From Streptomyces hawaiiensis (GTDB lineage: Bacteria; Actinomycetota; Actinomycetes; Streptomycetales; Streptomycetaceae), in assembly GCF_004803895.1 (NCBI RefSeq), contig NZ_CP021978.1, positions 682,001-746,000 of the forward strand: a stretch of 64,000 nucleotides of DNA. Reading direction: 5' to 3'. A program made the translations under genes and the position numbers. The notes beneath the pieces were generated by a model that saw only the letters and a program-made list of their open reading frames with translations, did not search any database and was not told the DNA's origin. This document shows positions 26,349 to 34,851 of the stretch, in pieces (position 1 is the stretch's first letter; every line of letters begins with the position of its first letter).

Positions 26349-27449
26349 TCAGCCGGGCGAGGCCGCGATCCGTACCCGGTCGCTCTCGTCGTCGGAGAGG
26401 AAGGAGGCCATCGCCCGTCCTTCCTCGGCGACGCCGGTGCGGTCGGTCCGGGAGAAGCGGCGCAGCGGGGTGACGAGCACCGTGTCCCTCTCGACGGTCC
26501 AGGTCGCGGCGACGTGGCCGTCGACCAGGACGACGCGTTCGCCGGCGACGGACAGATGACGGTGCGCGTCGTCGATGATCCGGCTGCGGTCGTGGTAGCC
26601 GAGGATCGCGTTGTCGAACGCCGGCAGGAACCGCACGGGCGCCGGGGTGTCGGGGTCGGGGCGGGGCGCGCCGGGGAGGTCGAGCAGTTCGCGGCCGCGT
26701 TCGTCACGGAAGGAGACCAGTTCCTCGCGCAGGGCGGAGACCGCGGCGGGCAGTCCGGTGAGGCCGCACCAGGCACGCAGGTCGGCCGAGGCGGCGGGGC
26801 CGAAGGCCGCCAGGTAGCGCCGTACCAGTGTCTGGCCCACGGGGTCGGAGCCGTCCGGGGAGGGTGGGTCGATCTCGCGTCCCAGCCAGGAGGAGATCAG
26901 CGCGTAGCACACTCCCGCCTTCATGCGCCACAGGCCGCGCGGCGGCAGCTGGACCGTCGGGAGGAGGGCGGCGACCAGCATCTCGCCCAGGGGCCGGGGT
27001 CCCGCCACGGGCCACCCGTCGGCGACGGCTCGCGCGAGTTCGGGCAGGGAGCGGGGTTCGCCGTCGGCCATGACCTTCCGGCCCGCCGCGGCGAGTTCAC
27101 CGGGATCGACCCCGGCGAGCTCGCGTCGGTAGACCCCGAGGATCCGCTGTCTCAGCATGCCGTCGTGGCGGGCTCGCCAGGCCACGACGTCGTCGGCGGT
27201 GACGAGGTGGACGGTGCGGCGCATGAGGTGGGTGCGCACGACACGCCGCCCGGTCAGCAGGTCCGACAGTTCCGCCGCATCGAACGCCCGCAGCCGCGAC
27301 CAGAGCCCAAGGAACGGCTCCTGCGGTTCCTGCGCCTGGAGCCCGCACAGGTGCGCGACGGCGTCGAGGACGGGCAGGTCGGCGCGGTCGAGGAGCAACT
27401 GCCGGGCGAGGGTGGCGCGGTTGAGCGCCCTGGCGTCGAGAACGGTCAT
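26349..27449 (-). CDS. Winged-helix DNA-binding protein of the AlkZ / YcaQ-like (HTH_42) family
   Basis: A 366-residue protein that starts ALNRATLARQLLLDRADLPVLDAVAHLCGLQAQEPQEP. LQAQ corresponds to the Gln-x-Gln catalytic motif of AlkZ glycosylases; RTHLMRRTVHLVTADD and LLPAFDNAILGYHDRSRI are family landmarks. AlkZ itself unhooks DNA crosslinks; related Streptomyces proteins give self-resistance to DNA-damaging products. Whether this one is an active glycosylase is unknown. The ATG at 27447-27449 has GAGGTG upstream; the longer reading lacks a site. Confidence 0.85.
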   Translation of the reverse strand: MTVLDARALNRATLARQLLLDRADLPVLDAVAHLCGLQAQEPQEPFLGLWSRLRAFDAAELSDLLTGRRVVRTHLMRRTVHLVTADDVVAWRARHDGMLRQRILGVYRRELAGVDPGELAAAGRKVMADGEPRSLPELARAVADGWPVAGPRPLGEMLVAALLPTVQLPPRGLWRMKAGVCYALISSWLGREIDPPSPDGSDPVGQTLVRRYLAAFGPAASADLRAWCGLTGLPAAVSALREELVSFRDERGRELLDLPGAPRPDPDTPAPVRFLPAFDNAILGYHDRSRIIDDAHRHLSVAGERVVLVDGHVAATWTVERDTVLVTPLRRFSRTDRTGVAEEGRAMASFLSDDESDRVRIAASPG

Positions 27450-27579
27450 CGGTACACCTCGGCCTTCGACTCGTGTGCCGACCCGTGGTCCAGGTGTCGG
27501 GCGGCTTGCGCGCTCACGGTCGCACGGGACGCGGTCAGGTCGTGACCGCGTTCGGCGTCCGTCCCAGGCGGGGGCACCA

Positions 27580-27612
27580 TTCCCTATGTTCCCTATCGAA
27601 TCACTAGGGAAA
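27580..27612 (+). promoter_or_regulatory. TTCCCTA-type repeats upstream of a short leader ORF
   Basis: TTCCCTATG (27580-27588) and TTCCCTATC (27589-27597) lie in tandem, and the second forms an inverted repeat with TAGGGAA (27605-27611). This AT-richer patch stands out. It looks like the promoter/operator of the truncated gene just downstream. Confidence 0.35.
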
Positions 27613-27642
27613 TTTTGACGGGGCACTGCGGGACTGCGCAGG

Positions 27643-27711
27643 ATGATGCGCATGGCCCACACATCCTTCCTACTCGTGAGGCTCAACACCCCCCTGCGCA
27701 AACGAACTTGA
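27643..27711 (+). CDS. Possible short leader peptide (22 codons)
   Basis: ATG at 27643 opens a 22-residue reading frame (MMRMAHTSFLLVRLNTPLRK, then RT). It ends ten bases before a GAGGAG-preceded ATG of a truncated flavoprotein. Short peptides with an LLVR-type core precede sulphur-assimilation operons in Streptomyces, and the truncated gene resembles a sulphonate-type monooxygenase, so this may be what remains of such a leader. Low certainty. Confidence 0.3.
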   Translation: MMRMAHTSFLLVRLNTPLRKRT

Positions 27712-27724
27712 GGAGATCCCTGCG

Positions 27725-27964
27725 ATGGGCGTTGCCCCGGCGCCGTCCATGGCGGAAGCCGCCGCGTGCAGGGCCGCCCAGGAGTGCACCGCCCGCGCCC
27801 TCGACGTCATCGGCGCCCGCTCCACGTCCGCACGGCTGGGCTTCGACCGGTTCTGGCGCAACGCGCGGACCCACACCCTGTACGAGCCCGTCGGCCACCG
27901 GCTCCGGGACGTCGGGGACTACTTCCTCAACGGTGCGCACCCTCCGTTCGTCCTTCCCGTCTGA
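27725..27964 (+). pseudogene. C-terminal remnant of an acyl-CoA-dehydrogenase-like monooxygenase (SfnB/DszC type)
   Basis: The 79-residue reading contains ALDVIGARSTSARLGFDRFW and RNARTHTLYEPVGHRLRDVG, which are the last-helix signatures of SfnB/DszC-type flavin monooxygenases. Those enzymes are about 400 residues long, so only the C-terminal fifth remains. It still has an ATG with GAGGAG about nine bases upstream, so a large internal deletion fused the original or another start to the 3' end. Product is presumably non-functional. Confidence 0.65.
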
Positions 27965-27970
27965 ACACAC

Positions 27971-28221
27971 GACGACAGGGCGCTCGCGAAGCGGCTGAAG
28001 ACGCAGCAGGAGCTCGCCCGCCGGCTCTGGGAGACGGACGACACGTCGGCGCGGCTGCCGGCGCTCCTGATCTGCCGCCCGAAGGCGTTCGGGCGGGACG
28101 AGCTGGACGTCATGCTGCGCCGGGCGCTCGCCCTCAAGGTCCACGACTGGCTCGTGAACTACGTGGTGCGGAAGAACCCGCAGGGATCAACGAGATGGTG
28201 CGCCGGCAACAGCAGCCGTAG
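27971..28221 (+). pseudogene. Broken DNA alkylation-repair (AlkD-like) gene
   Basis: Frame 2 reads DRALAKRLKTQQELARRLWE, then LLICRPKAFGRDELDVMLRR and KVHDWLVNYVV, which are typical of HEAT-repeat DNA alkylation-repair proteins. The frame is lost near 28185, and frame 1 then reads INEMVRRQ, the family's usual C-terminus, before a stop at 28219-28221. The missing 60 to 100 residues between these blocks and the absent N-terminus show an internally deleted remnant. Confidence 0.6.
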
Positions 28222-28443
28222 CCTGGAACCGCCGAACGTTGCCTCGCGGAGCTGGAATCGGCGCGACGGAACGACGCGGACACGGCCGAGGCGGCGTAAG
28301 CGGCCGACGGGCACCCGGTGCGGATCGTCCTGGACCGGGAGGAGAACGCGGTCGACGACGAGGCCCGCTACGTCATCACCGCCTACGAGCGTGCGAACAG
28401 CCGGCGTGCCGGGGATCTCACCGATCCCCGGCCGGGAACGTGA
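28222..28443 (+). pseudogene. Unassigned coding remnant
   Basis: Frame 1 continues as AERCLAELESARRNDADTAE, a TAA stop at 28297-28299, then PVRIVLDREENAVDDEARYV and ITAYERANSRRAGDL to a stop at 28441-28443. Composition and helix-like pattern look coding, but there is no start or ribosome site and a stop breaks it. I cannot name the family. It adjoins two other remnants. Confidence 0.4.
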
Positions 28444-28456
28444 CGCCGACGACGGT

Positions 28457-29047
28457 TCAGTCCTTACCCATCGCCTTGCGGACCGCGTCCTTCGTGCGGT
28501 CCACGAGGGCCGCGACGGGGCCGAGGGCGACATTGGCCGCGCCGGACTCGACGCCCGGGTGGGGGCGGGTGGGGGCCATGGCTTCGGCGGCCTTCACGGC
28601 CTTGGCCAGGGTGGCGAGGCCGTCGGTGTCGGTGCTTCGGCGGATGTGCGTGAACTCGTAGCGCTCCTCCGCCCGGGCGTGCTCCTGCACGTCCTTGCGC
28701 AGCTTCATCAGCTGGAGCATGAACTTCGGGTCTTCGGTGTCCAGTTCGTCCAGCGCGGCGAGGGTCTCCTTGGCCGCCCGCTCCTCGGCGAGCCGGTCCT
28801 CCACGACCTGCTCGCCACCGGGCAGGGCCCGCCGGGCGAAGGGGTGGACGACCTCCTCCTCGGCGGTCTCGTGCACGGCCAGCAGCCGCACCAGGCGGCG
28901 GAAGGCCTCGCGGCGCTCCTCGCCCCGGCTCTGCTCGACCTCGTCGAAGAGATTGCGGATGTCGCCGTGCTGGCGCATGAGGAGCGCGACCACGTCGTCG
29001 TCCGCGGCACGGTCGTCGCCGGCCTGGGGGGTGTGCGTCTCGGGCAT
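28457..29047 (-). CDS. Hemerythrin-domain protein
   Basis: A 196-residue protein. The diiron ligands can be placed on the usual helices: LLMRQHGDIRNLF (helix A His), AVHETAEEEVVHP (helix B His and Glu), and QEHARAEERYEF (helix D His and Glu). The C-terminal 45 residues (GVESGAANVALGPVAALVDR) form an amphipathic tail. Such proteins bind O2, NO or sense redox state. GAGGAGG precedes the ATG at 29045-29047. It follows the ferritin-like gene by 11 bases, so they share an operon. Confidence 0.9.
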   Translation of the reverse strand: MPETHTPQAGDDRAADDDVVALLMRQHGDIRNLFDEVEQSRGEERREAFRRLVRLLAVHETAEEEVVHPFARRALPGGEQVVEDRLAEERAAKETLAALDELDTEDPKFMLQLMKLRKDVQEHARAEERYEFTHIRRSTDTDGLATLAKAVKAAEAMAPTRPHPGVESGAANVALGPVAALVDRTKDAVRKAMGKD

Positions 29048-29058
29048 GGCCGGCCTCC

Positions 29059-30258
29059 TCACTTCTCGCGCATCGCGGGGTCGGGGTGCTCGCCCTCGGA
29101 CTGCACGCGGTACTCGCGGCCGAACATCTCGTCGTGCTGGACCATCACCCGCTCGCTCGGCGGCTCCTCACCGCCGTGGATCTGCTCCTGCATCTTCTCG
29201 AACCGCTCGTGCGCCTCGCGCACATAGCCGGCGCCGAGGGTGGTCAGGTCCATCTGGGTGTCCAGCAGCTCCCGCAGGTACTGCTTGTTCGGCTCGAAGG
29301 TGAGCACGTTCGGCAGCTCCGGGGCCAGCACCTCCTGCGGCTCCCGGCCGTCGTGGCGGCGCATCAGGTCGCAGGCCGCGTGCAGGTGCTCCAGTTCCAT
29401 GTTCAGGTGCAGCTCCCAGATCGCCTTGACCTTGGGGTCGCTCTCCTGCTCCATGAACGAGTAGTACAGGTAGCACTCGTTGTACTCGTGGTTGACCAGC
29501 TGCTCCCACCACGTCTCCCCGGGGTCGACGAGCGACTCGTAGTGGGTGACGTGCTCCTCCTCGATCAGCCCGATCTCCTGGTAGAGCTGCCGAGCGATCG
29601 GCTCCATGTAGGTGGGGCCGGTGTTCATGTAGAAGTTCATCGTCTGCTGCTCCGCCGCCATGATCGTCAGCGCGTGCAGCTTGGACAGCGGGTTCGTGCC
29701 GCTCTTGTCGTACGGGTCGCGGACGTTGTCGTACGGATGGCGGTGGTGGTACTTCGTCGGGCGGCCCGGCATCACCTCGGTGAGGTTGTCGACGATCGAC
29801 TCCGCCTTGCGGTGCTCGATCATCTCGTAGAGGTTGGCGTACCGGTACAGGTGGTCGAAGTCCTCCAGCACGCCGAACTGGTACGCCTGCTGCAGGTACG
29901 GGTCGGGCTCCATCCGTGCCACCCACGCCGTCAGGTCCACGGCGACCTGCTCATAGGCGATCGTCGTCTCCAGGACGGAGGACACGCCGGGCAGCAGCCA
30001 GTTGACGGCCTTCTGTTGCTGCGCCTCGATGTAGCGGGTCTCGGCGAGCTGCCGCTTCACCTCCGGGTCGACGGTGTTGCGGGCGAGCTGGTGGCTGAAG
30101 AGGATGGCCTCCACCTCGATGCCGTTCATCGCGATGATGCGGCAGCGGGTGTAGGGGTCGCAGCGGTCGGGGTCGATGGGCTGCACGTTCAGCTCACGCC
30201 AGTTGCGGACCTGGCGGTCGAGCGGGATGCCCCGCTGTTCCAATGGGTTGAAGCTCAT
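29059..30258 (-). CDS. Double ferritin-like diiron protein of unknown function
   Basis: A 399-residue, signal-less protein, probably two tandem four-helix bundles. Metal-type motifs include SSVLETTIAYEQ, LEDFDHLYRY, GLIEEEHVTHYES and NMELEHLHAACDL (ExxH pairs). YHHRHPYDNVRDPYDKSG lies in the linker. It has no named relative I can recall beyond a conserved ferritin-like superfamily group. The start ATG at 30256-30258 has AGGAGA six bases upstream. Co-transcribed with a hemerythrin, it may handle peroxide, iron or another diiron chemistry. Confidence 0.75.
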   Translation of the reverse strand: MSFNPLEQRGIPLDRQVRNWRELNVQPIDPDRCDPYTRCRIIAMNGIEVEAILFSHQLARNTVDPEVKRQLAETRYIEAQQQKAVNWLLPGVSSVLETTIAYEQVAVDLTAWVARMEPDPYLQQAYQFGVLEDFDHLYRYANLYEMIEHRKAESIVDNLTEVMPGRPTKYHHRHPYDNVRDPYDKSGTNPLSKLHALTIMAAEQQTMNFYMNTGPTYMEPIARQLYQEIGLIEEEHVTHYESLVDPGETWWEQLVNHEYNECYLYYSFMEQESDPKVKAIWELHLNMELEHLHAACDLMRRHDGREPQEVLAPELPNVLTFEPNKQYLRELLDTQMDLTTLGAGYVREAHERFEKMQEQIHGGEEPPSERVMVQHDEMFGREYRVQSEGEHPDPAMREK

Positions 30259-30570
30259 GGACGGTCTCCTGGGGGTGAAGGGACTCGCGCGCCGACGGAG
30301 TGCCCCGCCAGGGCCGGCGAGAACGCGTTCGTCTCTCCCACTGTTTCGGCCGGGGCGGTTTCCGGCCACTGTGCGCACCCCAAGCGGGTGCTCACTGCCT
30401 GCATGCGGTCCCCCGCCGGTCCGCCGGCGTCGCGGGGGCCGCTCGGCGACAGGCCGGTCAGGTCGGCCGGCTCCAGGTGCGGGCCGATCCACTGGCACAG
30501 CGGGGCTGGTCACCCACGCCCGCTCGGGCACCGCCGTCACCGCGGCGGCCCGAGGAGCGGTTCCGCGGTG
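30259..30570. other. Gene-free interval with one hairpin
   Basis: This 312-base gap should carry the promoter of the ferritin-like/hemerythrin operon and the 3' end of the ligase transcript, both leftward. I see no coding signal. Its clearest structure is a hairpin at 30405-30442. Confidence 0.5.
30405..30442 (-). terminator. Candidate hairpin terminator after the YbdK-type gene
   Basis: CCCCCGC (30410-30416) pairs with GCGGGGG (30432-30438), extended by GCGG (30405-30408) with CCGC (30439-30442). It lies about 130 bases beyond the stop of the leftward YbdK-type gene. No U run. Confidence 0.35.
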
Positions 30571-31665
30571 TCACGGCATCGTGCTCTGGGCGCTGATCAG
30601 CTCGGTGACCGCGCGCAGACCACCGTGGGCGAGGGCGGCGCGCTGCCGGTCCGCGCCGGTCCCGTCCTGCAGCAGCCGGTGGACCAGGGACGTGACCTGC
30701 CGGGAGTCGCCCGATGCGTCGAGGGCGGGAGCGACATGCCGCAGGAACTCGTAGAGCACGTCGCCGGCGCGGTGCGATGTGCCGGCGGGGTCGATCAGGG
30801 TGTCGCCGAGCCCGTGCCGGGCGGCGTGCCACATAGCGGCCTGCAGCAGTTCCGGCGCGCAGTCGGGCAAGGGCGTGTCGGCGACCGCTTCCGCCAGTGC
30901 GGTCTCCACGAGAGCCCGGATGATCGCGGCGAGCATGACGGCCTCGTCCGCCCGCAGCTGGACGTCCAGGCAGCGCACCTCGATCGTGGGGTAGGTGGCC
31001 GAAAGGCGGGCCTGCCAGTAGAGCTGACCGGTGTCGGAGATCAGGCCGGACTCCTGCAGCCGTGCCACGCGCCGGTCGTAGTCCTCGGCGTCACGGAAAT
31101 GCGGGGGCATGCCGCTGACCGGCCACCGGCTGAAGATCACCGTGCGCCAGCTCGCGAAGCCCGTGTCGTGGCCGTCCCAGAGCGGGGAGTTCGCCGCCAT
31201 GGCCGTCAGCGTCGGCAGCCGGGACCGGATCCGGTTCAGCACCTGCACGCCCGCCTCCCGGCCGGGTACGGCGACGTGCACGTGCGTGCCGTTGACCAGC
31301 TGCTCCGCCACCAGCTGCGGCGCCTGGACGACCATGGCCCGGTAGCGTGCCTGGTCGGTGACGGCTATGGGGCGGCCGTGCCGCAGCGGTGGTGTCCCGC
31401 AGACCCCGATCCGGCAGCCGTGCTCCTCCGCGGCCACGCCGACCGCGTGCCGCAGTCGCAGCAGATGGCCTCCGACCTCCTGCAGGGTGTCGCAGACCGG
31501 GGTGGCCACCTCGACCTGCGCCTGGAGCAGCTCGTACTGCACCTCCTGGTCGGTCACGAGATGCCCCACACCCGCCGCGGCGCGCACTTTGTCCGCCTGA
31601 GGTACCGGCAGACCCGTGACCGGGTCGAGCAGCAGGTACTCCTCTTCCACGCCGATCGTCGTCAT
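30571..31665 (-). CDS. Carboxylate-amine ligase, glutamate-cysteine ligase type 2 (YbdK-like)
   Basis: A 364-residue enzyme of the GCS2 family. It starts [20 protein letters not shown], the ATP/metal Glu motif of the family. [21 protein letters not shown] and [20 protein letters not shown] are further landmarks. Family members join Glu to Cys or make other gamma-glutamyl compounds; actinobacteria use mycothiol and ergothioneine, so it may make gamma-glutamylcysteine or an unknown thiol. It lies between the diiron genes, which suggests a redox role. Confidence 0.88.
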   Translation of the reverse strand: MTTIGVEEEYLLLDPVTGLPVPQADKVRAAAGVGHLVTDQEVQYELLQAQVEVATPVCDTLQEVGGHLLRLRHAVGVAAEEHGCRIGVCGTPPLRHGRPIAVTDQARYRAMVVQAPQLVAEQLVNGTHVHVAVPGREAGVQVLNRIRSRLPTLTAMAANSPLWDGHDTGFASWRTVIFSRWPVSGMPPHFRDAEDYDRRVARLQESGLISDTGQLYWQARLSATYPTIEVRCLDVQLRADEAVMLAAIIRALVETALAEAVADTPLPDCAPELLQAAMWHAARHGLGDTLIDPAGTSHRAGDVLYEFLRHVAPALDASGDSRQVTSLVHRLLQDGTGADRQRAALAHGGLRAVTELISAQSTMP

Positions 31666-31941
31666 CGACCACCCTCTGTTCCGCCCGGCGGCCGGGCCGG
31701 ATTCCGGCGCGCGGCAGGCGCACCTTCACGCAGCGATGGTCACCTCTCGGGGGCACGCTGGTGGGCTACCGAGTGCCGCGGTCGGGTCGGAACAAAACAT
31801 GACACAGATACAGAAACCGCTTACGTCGGAAAGGACGCCGACCGCGGTGTCGCCCGCCGGGCCGGGGTACTCGCGCACCGGCAGCCCGGCGCTGCCGTCA
31901 CCGTGCAGGAGTCCTCGCAGGCTCGCGGAAGGGAGCGGTCC

Positions 31942-32616
31942 ATGCCCAGGACGGCGAAAGAGCAGACGGTGGAGCAACTGGGCGGTCCGCGCAGCGTCCT
32001 CGCGCGGCAACGGCGTGATCACGCGGAGATGGACCGGCTCATGGAACGGTATCGGGCCCTGACCGACGGCGAAGAGCGGGAGCAGGTCCTCAAGGAGGTC
32101 GTCCAGCTCGTCTTCAGCCACGCCTTCGCGGAGGAGACCGTGCTGTGGCCGGCCGTGCGGCGCTCGGTGGCGGACGGCGAGGAGCTGACCTCGCGGGTCG
32201 AGGAGGAGCACCAACAGATCAATGATCTCGTCGCCGGCATCGAGCGTCTGAGTCCCGGCGACCCGGAGCGCGAGGAGAAGGTGGCACGGGTCTTCACCCT
32301 GATCCGCCAGGACATCCGGGACGAGGAGGACCTGGTTTTGCCCCGGCTGCAAGAGGCTTCGGACACCGCTCAGTTGCGCCGGCTCGGCGCCGCGTGGGAG
32401 ACGGTACGCAGGAGCGCGCCCACGCACCCCCACCCGATCGTCCCGCGACGCCCTCCCGGCAACGCACTCCTCGGCGTGCCGCTCAGTCTCTACGACCGGC
32501 TACGCGACAGGCTCGGGCCGATCCTTCCCCCGGCCGTACTGAAGAGGGTTCTCACCGCACTCACCGGCCTGCTCGTTTCCGCCGCGGTCGCCGCGGTCGT
32601 GCGTAAGCGACGTTGA
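31942..32616 (+). CDS. Membrane-tailed hemerythrin-like protein
   Basis: A 224-residue protein. Helix A has His27 (RRDHAEMD), helix B His60 and Glu64 (SHAFAEETVLWP), helix C His90 (VEEEHQQIND). In helix D the expected His is Asp124 (RQDIRDEEDLVLP), with Glu128 kept. The C-terminus (about 196-216, VLTALTGLLVSAAVAAVV, then RKRR) looks like a tail anchor. GGGAG precedes the ATG by seven bases. It is divergent from the YbdK-type gene and precedes ctaD by about 140 bases. Confidence 0.87.
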   Translation: MPRTAKEQTVEQLGGPRSVLARQRRDHAEMDRLMERYRALTDGEEREQVLKEVVQLVFSHAFAEETVLWPAVRRSVADGEELTSRVEEEHQQINDLVAGIERLSPGDPEREEKVARVFTLIRQDIRDEEDLVLPRLQEASDTAQLRRLGAAWETVRRSAPTHPHPIVPRRPPGNALLGVPLSLYDRLRDRLGPILPPAVLKRVLTALTGLLVSAAVAAVVRKRR

Positions 32617-32632
32617 GGCCGCGCCGCTCGGT

Positions 32633-32655
32633 CGAATGGATCATTCCGCCATTCG
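32633..32655 (+). promoter_or_regulatory. Inverted repeat between the hemerythrin and ctaD genes
   Basis: CGAATGG (32633-32639) and CCATTCG (32649-32655) form a perfect seven-base inverted repeat with a nine-base spacer, 17 bases after the hemerythrin stop and about 100 before ctaD. Operator or weak terminator. Confidence 0.35.
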
Positions 32656-32758
32656 GCGCAGGGACACTCGGCGGCAGACAAGGGTGACGAACCAGACGCA
32701 ATAGGTTCCTCCGGGGCGGATGACCGTCCGTGCACCGTTGCTGCCGATCGAGGAACCC

Positions 32759-34471
32759 ATGGCGACACATACTGAACCGGTTGCGCCCGTACCCGCGGTG
32801 GAGCACCGCGGCCGAGGGAAGGTGGTCGTCTCCTGGCTGACGACCACCGATCACAAGAAAATCGGGCACCTGTATCTGATCACGTCGTTCGGGTTCTTCC
32901 TGGTCGCCGGGGCGCTGGCGATGCTCATCCGGGCCGAGCTGGCCCGGCCCGGGTTGCAGATCGTCTCCAGCGAGCAGTACAACCAGGCGTTCACCATGCA
33001 CGGCACGATCATGCTGCTGCTGTTCGCGACGCCCACCTTCGCCGGCTTCGCCAACGCGATCATGCCGCTGCAGATCGGCTCACCCGACGTGGCCTTCCCG
33101 CGGCTGAACATGCTGTCGTACTGGCTGTTCCTCTTCGGCGGCCTGATCGTGCTCGCCAGCTTCCTCACCCCGCAGGGCTCCGCCGACTTCGGCTGGACCG
33201 CGTACACCCCGCTCAGCGGCGGGGAGCGCACCCCGCACGTCGGCGGGGACCTGTGGATCATGGGGCTGGCGCTGTCCGGCTTCGGCACCATCCTCGGCTC
33301 GGTCAACTTCATCACCACCATCATCTGCATGCGCGCCCCGGGCATGACCATGTTCCGGATGCCGATCTTCACCTGGAACGTGCTGCTCACCTCGGTGCTG
33401 GTGCTGCTGGCCTTCCCGGTGCTGGCCGCCGCGCTGCTGGTGCTGGAGGCGGACCGGCGCTTCGGGGCCCAGGTGTTCAACGCCGAGAACGGGGGCGCGG
33501 TCCTGTGGCAGCACCTGTTCTGGTTCTTCGGCCACCCCGAGGTGTACATCCTGGCGCTGCCGTTCTTCGGCGTGATCACCGAGATCATCCCCGTCTTCGC
33601 CCGCAAGCCGATCTTCGGATACATGGGTCTGATCGGCGCCACCGTCTCCATCGCAGGGCTGTCGGTGACGGTGTGGGCGCACCACATGTTCGCCACCGGC
33701 GCGGTACTGCTGCCGTTCTTCTCCTTCATGACGTATCTGATCGCCGTGCCGACGGGTGTGAAGTTCTTCAACTGGATCGGCACGATGTGGCGGGGCTCGC
33801 TGTCGTTCGAACCACCCATGCTCTGGGCGCTCGGCTTCCTGGTCACCTTCCTCTTCGGCGGCCTGACCGGCGTCATCCTGGGCTCTCCGCCGCTCGACTG
33901 GCACGTCACCGACAGCTACTTCGTGATCGCCCACTTCCACTACGTGCTGTTCGGCACCATCGTGTTCGCGATGTTCGGCGGATTCAGCTTCTGGTGGCCG
34001 AAGATGACCGGCACGATGCTCGACGACCGCCTGGAGAAGATCCACTTCTGGACGCTGTTCGTCGGCTTCCACACCACGTTCCTGGTGCAGCACTGGCTGG
34101 GCGCCGAGGGCATGCCCCGCCGCTACGCCGACTATCTGGCCGCCGACGGTTTCACCGCCCTCAACACCGTCTCCTCGATCGGCGCCTTCCTGCTCGGCCT
34201 GTCCACCCTGCCCTTCCTGTACAACGTGTGGCGCACCGCCCAGAAGGGCGAGAAGGTCGAAGTCGACGACCCCTGGGGCTTCGGCCGCTCCCTGGAATGG
34301 GCCACGTCCTGCCCGCCGCCCCGCCACAACTTCCTCACCCTGCCCAAGATCCGCTCCGAGTCCCCCGCCTTCGACCTGCGCCACCCGGAACTGGCGAGCC
34401 TGGACCAGGCGGAGAACACCGGGCAGCGCGATGTGCTCGACGTCGAGGGGCACAAGGGCGAACGGCGGTGA
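32759..34471 (+). CDS. ctaD: Cytochrome c oxidase subunit I (orphan copy)
   Basis: A 570-residue subunit with 12 membrane segments. All key residues are visible: the heme a ligand in [12 protein letters not shown], the CuB His, cross-link Tyr and channel Glu in [13 protein letters not shown], the His pair in [10 protein letters not shown], the K-channel Lys in [10 protein letters not shown], and the heme His residues in [11 protein letters not shown]. It is thus catalytically complete. I chose the ATG at 32759 for GAGGA five bases upstream; an ATG at 32720 would add 13 residues. Genes for subunits II and III are absent nearby, so it either duplicates the main copy or assembles with distant partners. 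Confidence 0.93.
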   Translation: MATHTEPVAPVPAVEHRGRGKVVVSWLTTTDHKKIGHLYLITSFGFFLVAGALAMLIRAELARPGLQIVSSEQYNQAFTMHGTIMLLLFATPTFAGFANAIMPLQIGSPDVAFPRLNMLSYWLFLFGGLIVLASFLTPQGSADFGWTAYTPLSGGERTPHVGGDLWIMGLALSGFGTILGSVNFITTIICMRAPGMTMFRMPIFTWNVLLTSVLVLLAFPVLAAALLVLEADRRFGAQVFNAENGGAVLWQHLFWFFGHPEVYILALPFFGVITEIIPVFARKPIFGYMGLIGATVSIAGLSVTVWAHHMFATGAVLLPFFSFMTYLIAVPTGVKFFNWIGTMWRGSLSFEPPMLWALGFLVTFLFGGLTGVILGSPPLDWHVTDSYFVIAHFHYVLFGTIVFAMFGGFSFWWPKMTGTMLDDRLEKIHFWTLFVGFHTTFLVQHWLGAEGMPRRYADYLAADGFTALNTVSSIGAFLLGLSTLPFLYNVWRTAQKGEKVEVDDPWGFGRSLEWATSCPPPRHNFLTLPKIRSESPAFDLRHPELASLDQAENTGQRDVLDVEGHKGERR

Positions 34472-34842
34472 GACGCGGCAGGCACGGGACACCGGCGGGC
34501 GAGCCGCGCAACGTCCTGGCCGACGAGACCGAGGGCTATCTTCTCGCCCACTCCCATCGCCACCAGGCACAGCGCGAGGCCGAGGATCTCTGCGCGCGGA
34601 TGGCGTGGCTGACCACCGCCCAGGCCGAGGAACTCACCGCCCACTACGTCCGCGGGCGCCTCGATGTCACCCGGCAGCTGATGCACGGCACCGTGCGACG
34701 AGCCGACGAGCTGCGACGGGAGTACGAGAGCCGCTACGCCGAGCTCCGGAGCGTCCTGCTGCGACGTCACGCGGCCGGTGCCTGCGTGGTCTTGGCCTGT
34801 GCCGCCGGGGTGAGCGCACTGGCCGGTGTGCTCAGCCGCTGA
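34468..34842 (+). CDS. Small membrane-anchored protein coupled to ctaD
   Basis: A 124-residue protein whose GTG start overlaps the ctaD stop (GTGA), so translation is coupled. Most of it is helical and charged ([40 protein letters not shown]), followed by one C-terminal membrane segment (about 104-121). It may be an assembly or accessory factor for the orphan oxidase; I recognise no named family. Function inferred only from coupling. Confidence 0.7.
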   Translation: MRRGRHGTPAGEPRNVLADETEGYLLAHSHRHQAQREAEDLCARMAWLTTAQAEELTAHYVRGRLDVTRQLMHGTVRRADELRREYESRYAELRSVLLRRHAAGACVVLACAAGVSALAGVLSR

Positions 34843-34851
34843 CGGTCCGGT

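Noticed and set aside
29086..32616. A 1176-codon plus-strand frame across several genes
   Set aside because: Only its last 225 codons (from 31942) are a real gene; the rest is antisense to the ferritin-like and YbdK genes.
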